64,000 nucleotides of DNA from Rhodeus uyekii (Eukaryota; Chordata; Actinopteri; Cypriniformes; Acheilognathidae): NCBI GenBank assembly GCA_037043235.1, contig JAWRVZ010000094.1, positions 2,367,001 through 2,431,000 of the forward strand, given 5' to 3'. Shown here piece by piece: positions 47,598 to 58,604 of this stretch. Numbering within the stretch: position 1 is the first letter of the stretch; each line of letters starts with the position of its first letter. Both the position numbers and the translations under genes were made by a program. The notes under the pieces are model-generated. The model was not told the origin of the DNA and ran no database searches. It worked only from the letters and a program-made list of their open reading frames with translations.

Positions 47598-48905
47598 AAT
47601 GACAAGGACTGGTAGGTGCAAAATAGTTATTTGTGAAGGTGTATATTCCGAAATAATGATACAACCATATTTAGATCCAAAGGTTTGAGTATGCTTCAGT
47701 GTTATCGTAAAAGGAAAGTATTTAATTTCTTTTTATGAATTAAATGAAGATACTGATTCAAGGGAACTTTTAAAGGTGGCATAACAGCAGTGAACACAAA
47801 CATGTGGCAAACACAAGGTTCAAACCAACATGCAGTGTACACAAACAACAACTGACAACTAAGGAGTGAACAAGGAGAACTAAATATACTAACAATGTTT
47901 AACAAATGACAAAAAGCTGTGATGAGTGACCATGGCAACTGATGAGTGATGGAACAAAACAATATGTGACCAAAAGGAAGGCAAAATAAGAGTCCCGGTA
48001 GATGCGCTGTGACACTATCACAAAATAAAATAACATGCGGGTTTATCACAAAAACAGCAACTCAATTCAACCAAATTCAATTCAGTTTTGAATATAATTG
48101 TCTATCTTAATGCATTAACTCTATTCACACGGACAAACCAAAAGTCAGAATTCAGAAAGTCAGAATAATCTCAAACCAACATTACTTAACTGAATTCAAC
48201 TCAACAGAACTCTATATGTCTTCATTCAATTAATCTCATCCCCAACTCATCACACTTCAGTTTGGATAAGTGTATCCGCCAAATACATAATTCAAATCAA
48301 ATTGACACAACAAAATTCAATTGAAATAAATTCAAATCAACATCTCAACCCAGCTTCTGAATTCAATACAGCTCAACTAAACCTAACCAACATAACTAGC
48401 CTGATTTTATTCCATCTGAATGAACAAATATGCACATGTATGTAAATTTTTTTATTAAAAGTCGTAAATTAATTATTGTACATTTAGTACATTAACGAAA
48501 ATTATATTTCAAAATTTATATTTCAACATCTAACATTTAATGTACTGCTTGTCATGCACATTTGTGTGAAATGTACAAGTAGTTTCTGACTTATAATTGT
48601 TAAATCCTTTAAAAGTAACCATTGCGTATTAAGTATTCCTTCACCATTCTTTTAACTGTGTGTGTATTTGGCAGCTGGTTGAGCTCAGCATGTTCTTCTA
48701 CACACTGACGTAACTTTAGCTGCCTGTCTGTCTAATCCGACAGTGATGACTAGTAAATCCATCAGCCAATCAAAACACAAAATGTGAGCACTACAAGCCA
48801 GATCAATGTTTGTACACTCGTTATATAGTTTATATTTTTTCTGTGTGCGCCTCATATGAGAAGCAGCAATGATTGTCAATGTAAGGATGAGTTTGTGCTC
48901 CTGGG
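47598..48905. other. Unassigned upstream DNA
   Basis: No gene was found. A SINE-tail-like TTGGATAAGTGTATCCGCCA lies at about 48263-48290. The stretch 48050-48420 is rich in imperfect CAAAT/TTCAA motifs. Confidence 0.4.
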
Positions 48906-49070
48906 TCATATTTTCATCACTGTAACAGTAGGTGAGTTGTACAGCTTCTGATTGGATGCAGTGCCGCCGCTATCGTCCCCTGGGTCATCATTAAACTCTA
49001 AAGATGGTTCGTTCACTGGATTCCTCAACACACTCTCTATTGGTTCTGGTGTCCCATGAGGCTTTGGAAC
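48906..49070 (-). pseudogene. Short open frame with coding-like composition, unidentified
   Basis: On the minus strand, 54 codons and a TGA run from 49070 to 48906: VPKPHGTPEPIESVLRNPVN, then EPSLEFNDDPGDDSGGTASN, and an end VMKI. The frame is closed upstream by TAA just before 49070 and has no initiator ATG. If it codes, it is a C-terminal exon or a remnant of a transposon protein. Acidic, Pro/Ser/Gly-rich tails like this are common and not diagnostic. It could equally be chance. Confidence 0.2.
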
Positions 49071-50215
49071 CAGTTAAAGTCCATTACGCTCACAAGCAGG
49101 CAAACGTCCAGAAGTAGCTTCACCGTAACCAGCAGAAGCACTGAGAGCAGAAGATAATCCAGATACAAGGCTTAGACAACCTTAAGGAAAATCTGCTTTC
49201 ACTACTACTATTGTGTATAATATATAATTTATTATTTGTATATTATACATATATACACACATACAAACATACAAAAATACATAAGTTTGATATTTTTGTA
49301 GAGGGGTTAACAATTTATGTATAGGCTACAATAGAAGAAAAACATTAGAAATTACTCAATTAAAAAATTTGTTAAATTAATGTTATTTGTATTATTTAGT
49401 CATGTGTGTTAATATGATGTTTTGTATTTGTGCACCTTTTGAAAAACTGTTTATTTAGATTGAAAACTACTTCAAATCATTGCCAAGACCTCAGTCTTAA
49501 AATGTATATGTTTGCTTTTATGCTTCCTGTTTGCTACTTCATAATAATAAAATTAAAAATAGATATTAACAAATTAGTGCAGAATCGACTTTGCATTGCT
49601 GCCAGCAGTCGCAAAATAGATGAAGCCAATCAGATGTAAGTGTGTCACAAACTGATATGGGAGGACTCAAGTGCAGGGTAAGAGTGAGGATTTATTATAA
49701 TAACAAAATTAACATAAATCAGAACTCACAAAAGAAACACTCACGAGGCGGAAAACACAACTCAAACAAGATCATAACTACATCATGAAAACATAAACCA
49801 GGAATCAGGGCACATCCAGACACGAAAAAAGATCCAGGAATGATAACGACACCACACAGCACAGCAAAAACACTGGGATTAAATAGGGCACATGAGGGAA
49901 GGTAGTGATGAGACACAGCTGGGAATGATTAAGGGAAACAAGGAGGCGTGGCAGACACTAATGAGACAAACACACGGGAGAGAGAGCAGTGCAACGGTTC
50001 TGTCCACTAGAACACTAATAACACTGGAAACAGAGGGGGGTAGTGTCATGGTTCTGTCTCTAAGGAACGACACCTGGCGTTCCAACATGAAACAAAAACC
50101 CAACACCAACATACACCCCACACAAGACAGGGAACTCAAGGAATTACAGAAGACCAGGGAAGGGAGGGAGACAAATAGCAAAAACAAAAAATAAACACAA
50201 CAAAAGTCTACAACA

Positions 50216-51311
50216 TCATGAAAAAAAAGTCCTCAATAGAAAAATAAAATAAGCAGTACAGGGAGGGGAAACAGGAGAGATCAGCCAAGGTGGCTCCGGC
50301 AGGGCCGGTGGGTCAGGCGGATCAGGCGGGATGAGCCAGGTGGGCTCCGGCATGACCGGCAGGTCTGGCGGGTTGAGCCAGGAGGGCTCCGGCAAGGTCA
50401 GTGGTTTAGGCTGCAAGAGTTCTGGGTTGGCCGGCGGGTCAGGCAGACTGGGCTCTGGGTCGGCCGGCAGGTCAGGCAGACTGGGCTTTGGGTCGGCCGG
50501 CAGGTCGGTAGCCCTGTGTGACCTCCAGGCGCTCAGGGTTGCCAAAACAAAAAAAATGTCCACAGCCTTCTTGGCCTCGACAGGGCTGACTAGAGGTAAC
50601 GTGGGCTCTGGGACGGCTGCCTCCGGGCCGGTAGCGGGCTCTGGGACGACGGCCTCCGGGACGGCAGCGAGCTCCGGGACGGCGGCCTCCGGGCCGGCAG
50701 CGGGCTCCGGGACGGCGGCCTCCGGGCCAGCAGCGGGCTCCGGGACGACGGCCTCCGGGACGGCAGCGAGCTCCGGGACGGCGGCCTCCGGGACAGCGGG
50801 CTCCGGGACGGCGGCCTCCGGGACGGCAGCCTCCGGGACGGCAGCGGGCTCCGGGACGGCGGTGGGCTCCGGGACGGCGGCCTCCGGGGCGGCGGCCTCC
50901 GGGACGGCAGCGGGCTCTGGGACGGCAGCGGGCTCTGTTCCTCCTCTGGCTCCGTTTAGGGGCCACAGGGGAACTGGTGCCCCTCCTGACCACAGGCGGA
51001 GAAGCAAGGCGGTTTCTGGGTGGAGGAATTGGTTCGGGGATGGATTCCCGTTGATGAACATGTCCGAAAAAAGTCCCAGAAACTGAGACCCTCCAACTTT
51101 TCAAAGTCCCAGTAGACTAGAGGCCGATCCAAGCAAAGATTGAACGCCTCCTTAAGATCGGCCTCCGTGTAGTCCAAATCATCCATCTTGATGAGCCAGC
51201 CAGGTTTCTAACGTCAGACCCCAGCTGACGAAAATACTGGGAATTAATCCTTTGCATCATCACATCAAGGGTGGATGGCCTGGATGGATAATATGGACTA
51301 CAGGTCCCCAT
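50216..51311 (-). CDS. Pro/Glu/Ala-repeat ORF region of the LTR element (frame-disrupted)
   Basis: The interior starts at 51311 with MGTCSPYYPSRPSTLDVMMQ. A second frame from 51186 reads MDDLDYTEADLKEAFNLCLD and then RPLVYWDFEKLEGLSFWDFF. A third (51061-50216, 281 codons) carries the repeat, built from units such as PEPAAVPEAAVPE between about 50930 and 50600. A second Pro-rich part follows (PADPEPSLPDPPANPELLQP). The repeat DNA is GC-rich in an AT-rich setting. Because the units are multiples of three with few TA dinucleotides, other frames on both strands also stay open, so the true frame is uncertain. A frame change is needed to join the acidic leader to the 281-codon repeat frame. Its function is unknown; a gag-like or structural role is only a guess. 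Confidence 0.55.
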
Positions 51312-51567
51312 CTTAAAAGTTCAACAACAAAAAAAACAATAATCCTCTTCCTGCTGAGTCCTCAAGTGGTGGTGTCGTTCTGTCACGTACTGATATGGGA
51401 GGACTCAAGTGCAGGGTAAGAGTGAGGATTTATTATAATAACAAAATGAACATAAATCAGAACTCACAAAAGAAACACCCACAAGGTGGAAAGCATAACT
51501 CAAGCACAATCATAACTACATCATGAAAACATAGACAAACCAGGAATCAGGGCAGGACACATCCAGC

Positions 51568-52729
51568 TAGGGATGGGTAGCTCGACACCCTGTGTCGACA
51601 CACGTCTCGAGTTTTCGACACACTAGTACTTCGAAACACTGTTTCGGAGCATCGCTTTGAAATGGGGCTGTCACGTGACCTGTGTGAACGAAGCTTCGTT
51701 ACCTCACTAACACGTCACGAGGGACTCACAGAGCGCATAGATTGAGCCGTCCCACAGTGCGCGGATGTTTGAGTACACAAATTAATACATATAAAATGAA
51801 ATTGTCCATTAAGTGTGTATATTACATGTGTATATTAAGAATGCAAAAAAACATGTCAGATGGATTGCACCAGCAAAACTGTTGTTTTCACAATGAAATT
51901 ATGTTCCTGTTGCATGAAGATTAGAAAAAAATGTGTTACTCTCCTCATTGTACTTGTGCATGAATTATATTAAATATAATAATATTTAATAATTTTTTTC
52001 ACATGTTGGGTGGGTGTTTGCACGTTCTGCATGTTTGCAGTGTAGAAAAAAATATTGAGCGATAAGCGAATATACTCAAAGAAGCTTGTATGAATGAATG
52101 CATGCGAGGGGGGAGTCAGATTTGTGCGGGGAGTCAAATTTTGCCTGCATGTTTGATGGCGAAACTGCCCAGCTGTTCAATTCAGACACAGAAGATGAGG
52201 ACTTTGATGGATTGATTAGTGCATTGATTACACTATCAATACACTATTGATAGTGTAGCCTATTGTTAAATAGTAGAATAAAGATCAACCAAACTTACTG
52301 TTTTGCTTCCGTTACCTTTTGTAATTCAATTCAATTGTAGAACGAATGTTTTAGCATGGGTTAAGTACAGAAATAGACCCCGTAATTGAGACTGCGCCTT
52401 ACAATCATTTTGCTTTATGGTGCGGGAAATACGGTAAATGCCTTTGTAATTGTGCATTTGTTTTTTAGTTTGTTTTTTAACAATATGGATGTTTGTGTTG
52501 TTTTGTAAGGAATACACACACACACACACACACACAAAAAGTTGCACAATACAATTAAACTTATTAAATATACAAATAAACCTTCCCAAATGATCAAAAC
52601 ATCTGAATGACACAGTTGGTGTAGGAATTTTTATGGCAGAGTAGAGCACTGTGTCAAAAGCTTCGAAGCACCGACACAGTTTCATGTAAAAGCTTCACTG
52701 CTTCAGAAGCTTCGTTTGGCACATCCTTA
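51568..52729. mobile_element. hAT element nested in the 5' LTR (1162 bp), 8-bp target duplication
   Basis: CATCCAGC at 51560-51567 and 52730-52737 flanks ends TAGGGATGGGTAGCTCGACA and, on the right, CACATCCTTA. The other LTR copy is uninterrupted at the matching position (49814-49830), confirming the insertion. Interior motifs such as AGCTTCG repeats are shared with the 61826-63109 element. A (CA)n run lies at about 52511-52535. It contains no transposase. Confidence 0.92.
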
Positions 52730-52971
52730 CATCCAGCCACGAAAAGAGATCCAGGAATGATAACAACACTACACAGGACAGCAAACACACTGGGATTAAA
52801 TAGGGCACATGAAGGAAGGTAGTGATGAGACACAGCTGGGAATGATTAAGGGAAACAAGGAGGCGGGGCAGACACTAATGAGACAAACACACGGGAGAGA
52901 GAGCAGTGCAACGGTTCTGTCCACTAGAACACTAATAACACTGGAAACAGAGACAGAACCATGACAAAGTG

Positions 52972-53155
52972 CTGCAGTGCAGTGCAATGATGTTTTATCT
53001 AGTGGCTTAGAGGAGAATAAAACCAAATTTGTCTTTTACCCAGCCATACTTGAGCTAAACAACATTCATAGATAATTACAAATATCTAATGTGAGATTAT
53101 AATTCAGTTACGGTCATTGTGGGTCGATGGGAGTTTCGGTTAAACTCTCTGCTTG

Positions 53156-53194
<39 letters not shown>

Positions 53195-53719
53195 TCAAGA
53201 GCATTTCTTGCATGGCATGATGAAATAACATCTTCTCTGGCTTGTTCTGGGATACTGCTCCAGTCGTGTGGAAATTACACGTGGTGAAAGCGGAGGTTTA
53301 GAAATTCAGATGAGCTGGATGTGAACATATGCATGTGCCGGAGAGAAACTGCTCTCTTTCTCAGAATAACTGGCACTGTGGCAAGGGGTCGTGCACTGAA
53401 AATCTCCACGCTATCGCTTCCCAAAAGATGCTCATGTCTTTTCCCACAATGTCAGCTTTTGGTCTGCACATGAGACATGACAAGATGCATCATACGTTTA
53501 TTTAAAGAACATCAAAACCTTTGATACAAGTCAAAGGATACAAGCCTCACAATAGAAGCTGAAATAAAGTTATGGAAGGAACAGTGTACATTATTTCATT
53601 TTATCTCCATGCTGAGGTCCATCTATAATTTTAGTCATGGTTATTTTCAGTGATAGGGTAATGCAACTCAAGCTATGTAATCAGACTACTTTTTTTTAAG
53701 TAACTAGTAAAGTAATGCA
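52972..53719. other. Unassigned upstream DNA
   Basis: A (CA)n run lies at 53158-53192. The stretch 53200-53480 is complex and non-repetitive. No gene was found. Confidence 0.45.
53158..53192. repeat. (CA)n microsatellite
   Basis: A pure run of about 17 CA units. Confidence 0.9.
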
Positions 53720-54049
53720 TTGCGTTTAAATTTGCAACATCTGAGTTTCTTACTTTTTTCCCATTTACTGACTGACAGCACTCTTGTCCCCATGATGAGA
53801 AGAATCGGGAGTAAATGCAGAGGAGTTATGAGTAAAAATAATTATCGGCATCTTTTGACCGTTCCCGTTCTTATTTTTTTTCTTCCATGGAAGTCTATGG
53901 CAGCCTATAGAACCACTTGCTTTTGTCCCAAATATGGTCTCTGTGGTCCCCTCCGATCACCACCGGAGGTCTCCCTCACCCGAATACTAGATCCCCAGGA
54001 CTTATTTTTATTTAATAAAATTAATAAAATTATTATTTCCCATAATCCC

Positions 54050-54333
54050 CTGCTTTACTCTGATTTTGTGGATTATAAACTTTCACACTCCCATCTCCTC
54101 AGTGCAAAGTCTTGTTTTGCCCCGGTAACATTTCTGAGCGTTTACCCCGTGTTTGTCCTGATCGCTGTGTATTACATTTATCCTGTTTCGACCCATCGCT
54201 GCCTGCCTTATCGTTTATGTCTCTGCCTTGTCTCTGCTAACTCTACTGCTGGTGATTTACCTCTGCCTTTTGAACCACGATTTATCTTAATAAAGCTGCA
54301 AATTGATCCCATGGCTTCTGACCCTGCGTTACA
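54050..54333 (+). mobile_element. Probable LTR 3' part of a Gypsy-like element
   Basis: The end AATAAAGCTGCAAATTGATC, then CCATGGCTTCTGACCCTGCG and TTACA (54333), is the usual 3' end of a Gypsy-type LTR in fish, with its polyadenylation signal. The upstream part has C/T-rich U3/R character. No second LTR or internal region was seen. The left boundary is uncertain. Confidence 0.5.
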
Positions 54334-56749
54334 GCTGTAAAAAGTATAGAACTTTTATAATTAATGAATTAATAAATGTCATGTTGTATGACTATCAACT
54401 AATAGCATACAATAGCACATAAATAACTAAAAGTGAAAATGTAAAAGGCTAATTTAAAACATTTATAGTTATCATACATATTTAATAATACTAAAGTAAT
54501 GATTCCAATAAAAAAATACAAACAAATAATTTTGATTCAGAAATGAAAACTTGAAAAGTATAGTCAAGTTGTTATTTGTCTTGACTGATTTAACAGCATT
54601 CAATACTTGACTGCATAAATACTTTCTAAAATAAAAACACTTGAGTTGAAAAAAAAAACACATTTGTGCTGTTACGGTGGTTGATGATTTGGGGTTGTCA
54701 CTGACTAAACTGAAACCTAATGAGCCAGATTGAGCCACACACACACTCACAGGGGGAGATTTATTCTCCTATAAAACTTTACGGTGGATCATTGTGAGGG
54801 AGTTTGAGCTGCCTGAAGCTCTTCCAGGCCTGAAGAAGATGTTTCAGCTCTTGTTACGAGAGAAAACTGTCGTTGAGAGCAAATAAAACCAAATGTTCAC
54901 AATCACTGAGCTGCCTTGGACCATTACATCAGGTCAGTGACCCGCGGGAGAACAGTGTGACCTTCAAGGTTAACGTGTGTCCGTTTTGCCTCATTATTAC
55001 CATGTTGCTCTGTACGATGACAAACTAGTCAAGAAATTAAACGTCATGAATAAATAAACAGATGCTAATAAGACCAAATGCACAGATGCTAATATCCGCA
55101 GGGAAACATGCGAGCATGAACAAATGAGCAAAGATATTCAGAATACTAATAACTCCACAATAAAAAAAAATAAAAAAAATATACAAAATATACAAAAAAC
55201 TCATATGCTCTGAACACACACAGATACAAACCAACATGACATCATTTTCAAACACACATATACGGTAATAATGTGTGTGTGTGTGACCCTAATTACACAC
55301 AAAATATGAAATGAGCAACATGAATCATAACTGCTGTTTTGGAGCAAGGTCACTGTTTGAGACTATGCAGTACTGTGATTTTACTAGGCTGTTTATAGAA
55401 ACCCCATTAACTGCAGTAAAACCCCAAACTGCAGTTTGTGTGTTTTACTAAACACTAACCACAGCAACACACGCCAGTTTTCAATAAATAATCGCATCAA
55501 TTAATAATAATCACAAAACCAATTCTTCATACACCAAGTAGTATAGTTTAATAGTGCAACTGTAGATGCCTTACAATCATTTAATTGCAGTTTATATTTT
55601 TTAGAATGTACTATCTGATAGTATAGGGAGTTTACCAACCAAATTAAATGACTAAGAAATATGAAATAGAGATAACCAAATACTATTGCCAATATAGTGC
55701 CTAAAATGTCAATTACTCACATTTGCAGTCATCCAGCAATAAACCTAAATCATTTTTATTTGATCATATTTATTTTTTCTTGGCTATTTTGCAGTGGCTC
55801 ATCCAATCCAGAGTTGCTAATCAGTCTTTTAGCTCCAGATGCGTGATATGAAAACCAAAGAATTGAATCTATTTCTGGGTGACTATTAAGCCAACAAATG
55901 TGTTCAACCTTTGACGTGTGTCATATGACTTCTGTTCATCTCCAAATTAGATTGATGTTGATATATATGGATTGTTAATGTAAGTTTCATGGTGCGTTTA
56001 TTAGTGTGGACGTCTGCGTTTGACACCTGTGCCGTTACAGTCTGATGTGACAGCACAGATGCTGTATAACGCTTGCGTGATCTCCTGCGCATAATTCCAG
56101 AACATCTAACAGTGTTGAGAAATCAATGTGTCACACAGCTGTTTGATCTGCCCGCTTCTGTTACGATTAGAACGAGAGAAAGAAATAGAAGAGCAGACGA
56201 AAGTGTGCAGGGGGGAATTAGAGCACGAGACAGAAAAAGGCGAGTAACTCCAGGGCCCATCATGTGCTGATCCACCCGTGTGGAAGTTTCCGGTATACAT
56301 TGAGCACAATGAGGCTCTGAAGACGCTCAAAGTGCAGGGAAATCAAGTGTTAAGAAACAGCTGAGATCTGAGTAGCATCTGCATTATCATATTTATAGCT
56401 CGCCTAACAGCTTTACATTTGTTTAGACTTAATAAAGTATAGCTACAGATTCTGGCTTGATCAAAAGAGCTTCTGAGGGGGTTTATATTACAAGCGACTG
56501 TGTTAAATCATGATGTGAATGTGGGCAATTACACGCATTCACTTGAAAAGCGGAGCAACCATTTAATTACATTTACGAGAGTTTGAGCGAGTGGAGTGGC
56601 TGACAGTGAATTAAAATGCGAAGTTAATCTTGCATGGACGCAAAAAACAATATTTGTGTGTGTGTGTGTTATTGGTAATTAGTACTTATTTAGCACCAAG
56701 ACATTTTTAAATATTAAAAACAGAAAATGAGAAATTAATTCAATTAGCA
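54334..56749. other. Unassigned upstream DNA
   Basis: No gene was recognised. The stretch 56370-56640 is non-repetitive with several TAAT-core motifs, and is raised as a candidate conserved element. A short (GT)n lies at 56656-56670. Confidence 0.4.
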
Positions 56750-56845
56750 TTTATGCATTGTATTCTGGGCACATTTTTACATTTTATCAGTTCTTGATTT
56801 TCTTGGGAATCGAACTCATGACTGTCAAGCTGTCACAGCATAGGA
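56750..56845 (-). mobile_element. tRNA-derived SINE, copy 4 (degenerate)
   Basis: On the minus strand, CATGAGTTCGATTCCCAAGA, then AAATCAAGAACTGATAAAAT, follows the order of copy 1. The tail and the A-box are eroded. Confidence 0.6.
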
Positions 56846-57522
56846 ACTTTGTTTTCATTCAGTTCCTTTGTTTCCGTTCTCTTGCCACACATTAATCACC
56901 ATGGACACTGATCATCACAGCTGTTAGTTATTTCTGTTCCTCACCATGTGTATTTAGTTCCTTTTCATGGGAACTCAAGCTCCGTCAAAAACCCTAGGGG
57001 AATACCTTGGCATGTAGTCTCTTGGGCACTGGCTGTATGCTGCGTTGCTCTGCTCCCAGGTTTGCTTTCTCAGGGCTCAGAACCTGCTGTTGCTGAAGTT
57101 CAGCGTGATCTTTGTTCCAGGATATACATCTTTTTGGATCTGGCAGCAGGGTTTGAGATGGGCTCAGCCTTATCTCAGCCCTTACCTGGTAGATCTTTTT
57201 TCTATGCCTGGATCAAGAAGCACGTTCTAGAGCGTTTTTTTCGGACCAGGCAGTGGGACACTGACACTGCAACAATCCAGCTCTGAGGACGTGTTGGTGT
57301 CGATGCTGGAGAGGAAGTTTCGCCATCTCCTAGGCCTATGAGGAGCTTATCGAGTTTGTGAATTGCGCTATCTCGTGACTAAGCATTAAAAAATATGACT
57401 GCTGAGACTAGAGACGCTAATCCTAATAAATGCATCTAAATCGGGGTGATCACACTTTTTCAGCATGGGAGCTACTTTTGAAATGACCAAGTCAAAATGA
57501 TCTACCCATTATATTTATTGAG

Positions 57523-57524
<2 letters not shown>

Positions 57525-57604
<80 letters not shown>

Positions 57605-57605
57605 T
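57525..57605. repeat. Compound (TA)n-(GA)n microsatellite
   Basis: (AT)n at 57525-57566 is followed by (GA)n at 57568-57605, lying inside the transposase remnant of the hAT. Confidence 0.9.
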
Positions 57606-58269
57606 CCGAAAATGCCTCTCCACATTTCCCTTCTTTGGTATTGCGACGGTAGACTGGCAGACGAGACAAACGCACTTTGAAAATGTCATCCAAAAAAAAG
57701 TCCTCCTCCCATTCCGTATGAAAGTGATACGTTTTTTTCTTCTTACTTGGTCCAGCTCCCCCACTCATTTTTATACCCTATCCAACAAGTGTGTGAATAT
57801 TTTGAATAAATAAGACATACACTAAATAAATGCGACGCACATGTTATACAGTGCTTTTGAGGCTGCGGTGTGTCAACGTGACAAGCATGACGCGTCGCAA
57901 TGGAAACAATAAGGTAAACATTCTAAAATACCGGTCGCCTAAAAAAAACTCACTCTGGGGTTCAGAGGAAATATATAGAACTTACGTGCGAAAGAGTTAA
58001 GAAGAAAAAAACGAACGAAAAATTAGGATGTAACTAACGACTAGCTTGTTAGCTTTGCAGCGCTCAGGGGCGTTGTTTGAGCATGCACAGTGACCTAATT
58101 GTACGGACAAAATCAGATGTCATCTGACTGGTTGTCCTGTGTATCAATCAAGTGACGGGATGGCTGATACGCTGACGTTTAGTTTTTATTCAAAACAACT
58201 CAACTTAATTTGTACAGCATCAGTTCATGACAATGTCACCTCACCTTGTCATGCGATCTACCAATGGTA

Positions 58270-58604
58270 CCTTCACGAGTTCACACTTACAAATGATTCA
58301 GGAGCAATAAATGGTAAGCATATTTGGCGTGCTGTCCGAGGAGAGGGCTCCGAGCTCGGTATTAGCCCGAACCTGGAGCACTCCCCCCGTATCCTGACTT
58401 TGATAGGAACAATTAAGTGTGAGGAGTTGGGGTGGTGGAGGGATGCCGAAAAATGTCAAAGAGCTGTAGGTGAGTCAAACATCTCTATATATACATGCTT
58501 CCTCTCCTGCTGATAGGATGAGGTGTAATTGCTGATGACGTGTTGATTGTGTTAATCATTTGAACGTGCTCCTCCCGAACTTTGTTAATAAAACATCATT
58601 TGGC
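58270..58604. mobile_element. Putative insertion within the 57442-58645 hAT
   Basis: The 16759 copy passes directly from the ATCTACCGGTCAATCGC end region to GTAGATCGCATG. Here about 335 bp intervene. The block carries short inverted ends (CAAATGAT and ATCATTTG), a TATATATA at about 58485 and GGTGGAGGGATGCCG. It is repeat-like, but I cannot name it. It would be the third layer of nesting. Confidence 0.4.

Larger units (their letters stand above)
49643..52966 (-). mobile_element. Non-autonomous LTR retrotransposon with 5-bp target duplication
   Basis: Two LTRs flank a 1.3-kb interior. The right copy (5' LTR, 51381-52966) is about 416 bp once its nested hAT is removed. The left copy (3' LTR, 49643-50060) is about 418 bp. 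Ends are TGTCATGG...GTGACA, and the pentamer AAGTG lies immediately outside on both sides (49638-49642 and 52967-52971). The interior lacks reverse transcriptase, protease and integrase. It encodes only a short acidic leader and a Pro/Glu/Ala repeat. Movement must have depended on a partner, probably a Gypsy-type element with similar LTRs (inference). A solo LTR of the same family is at 61334-63161. No clear tRNA primer site follows the 5' LTR. Confidence 0.9.

Noticed and set aside
48955..49200. A hydrophobic minus-strand frame (LLLSVLLLVTVKLLLDVCLL)
   Set aside because: It has no initiator, a stop immediately upstream, and overlaps another open frame. Composition alone is not support.
50331..51086. 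A 251-codon plus-strand Gly/Ser/Ala open frame
   Set aside because: It is antisense to the PEPA-type repeat of the LTR element and open only because of repeat composition.
53720..54340. A 206-codon plus-strand open frame
   Set aside because: It crosses a C/T-rich LTR 3' end and unrelated flanking DNA, has no family resemblance and has low-complexity hydrophobic composition. It is treated as chance.
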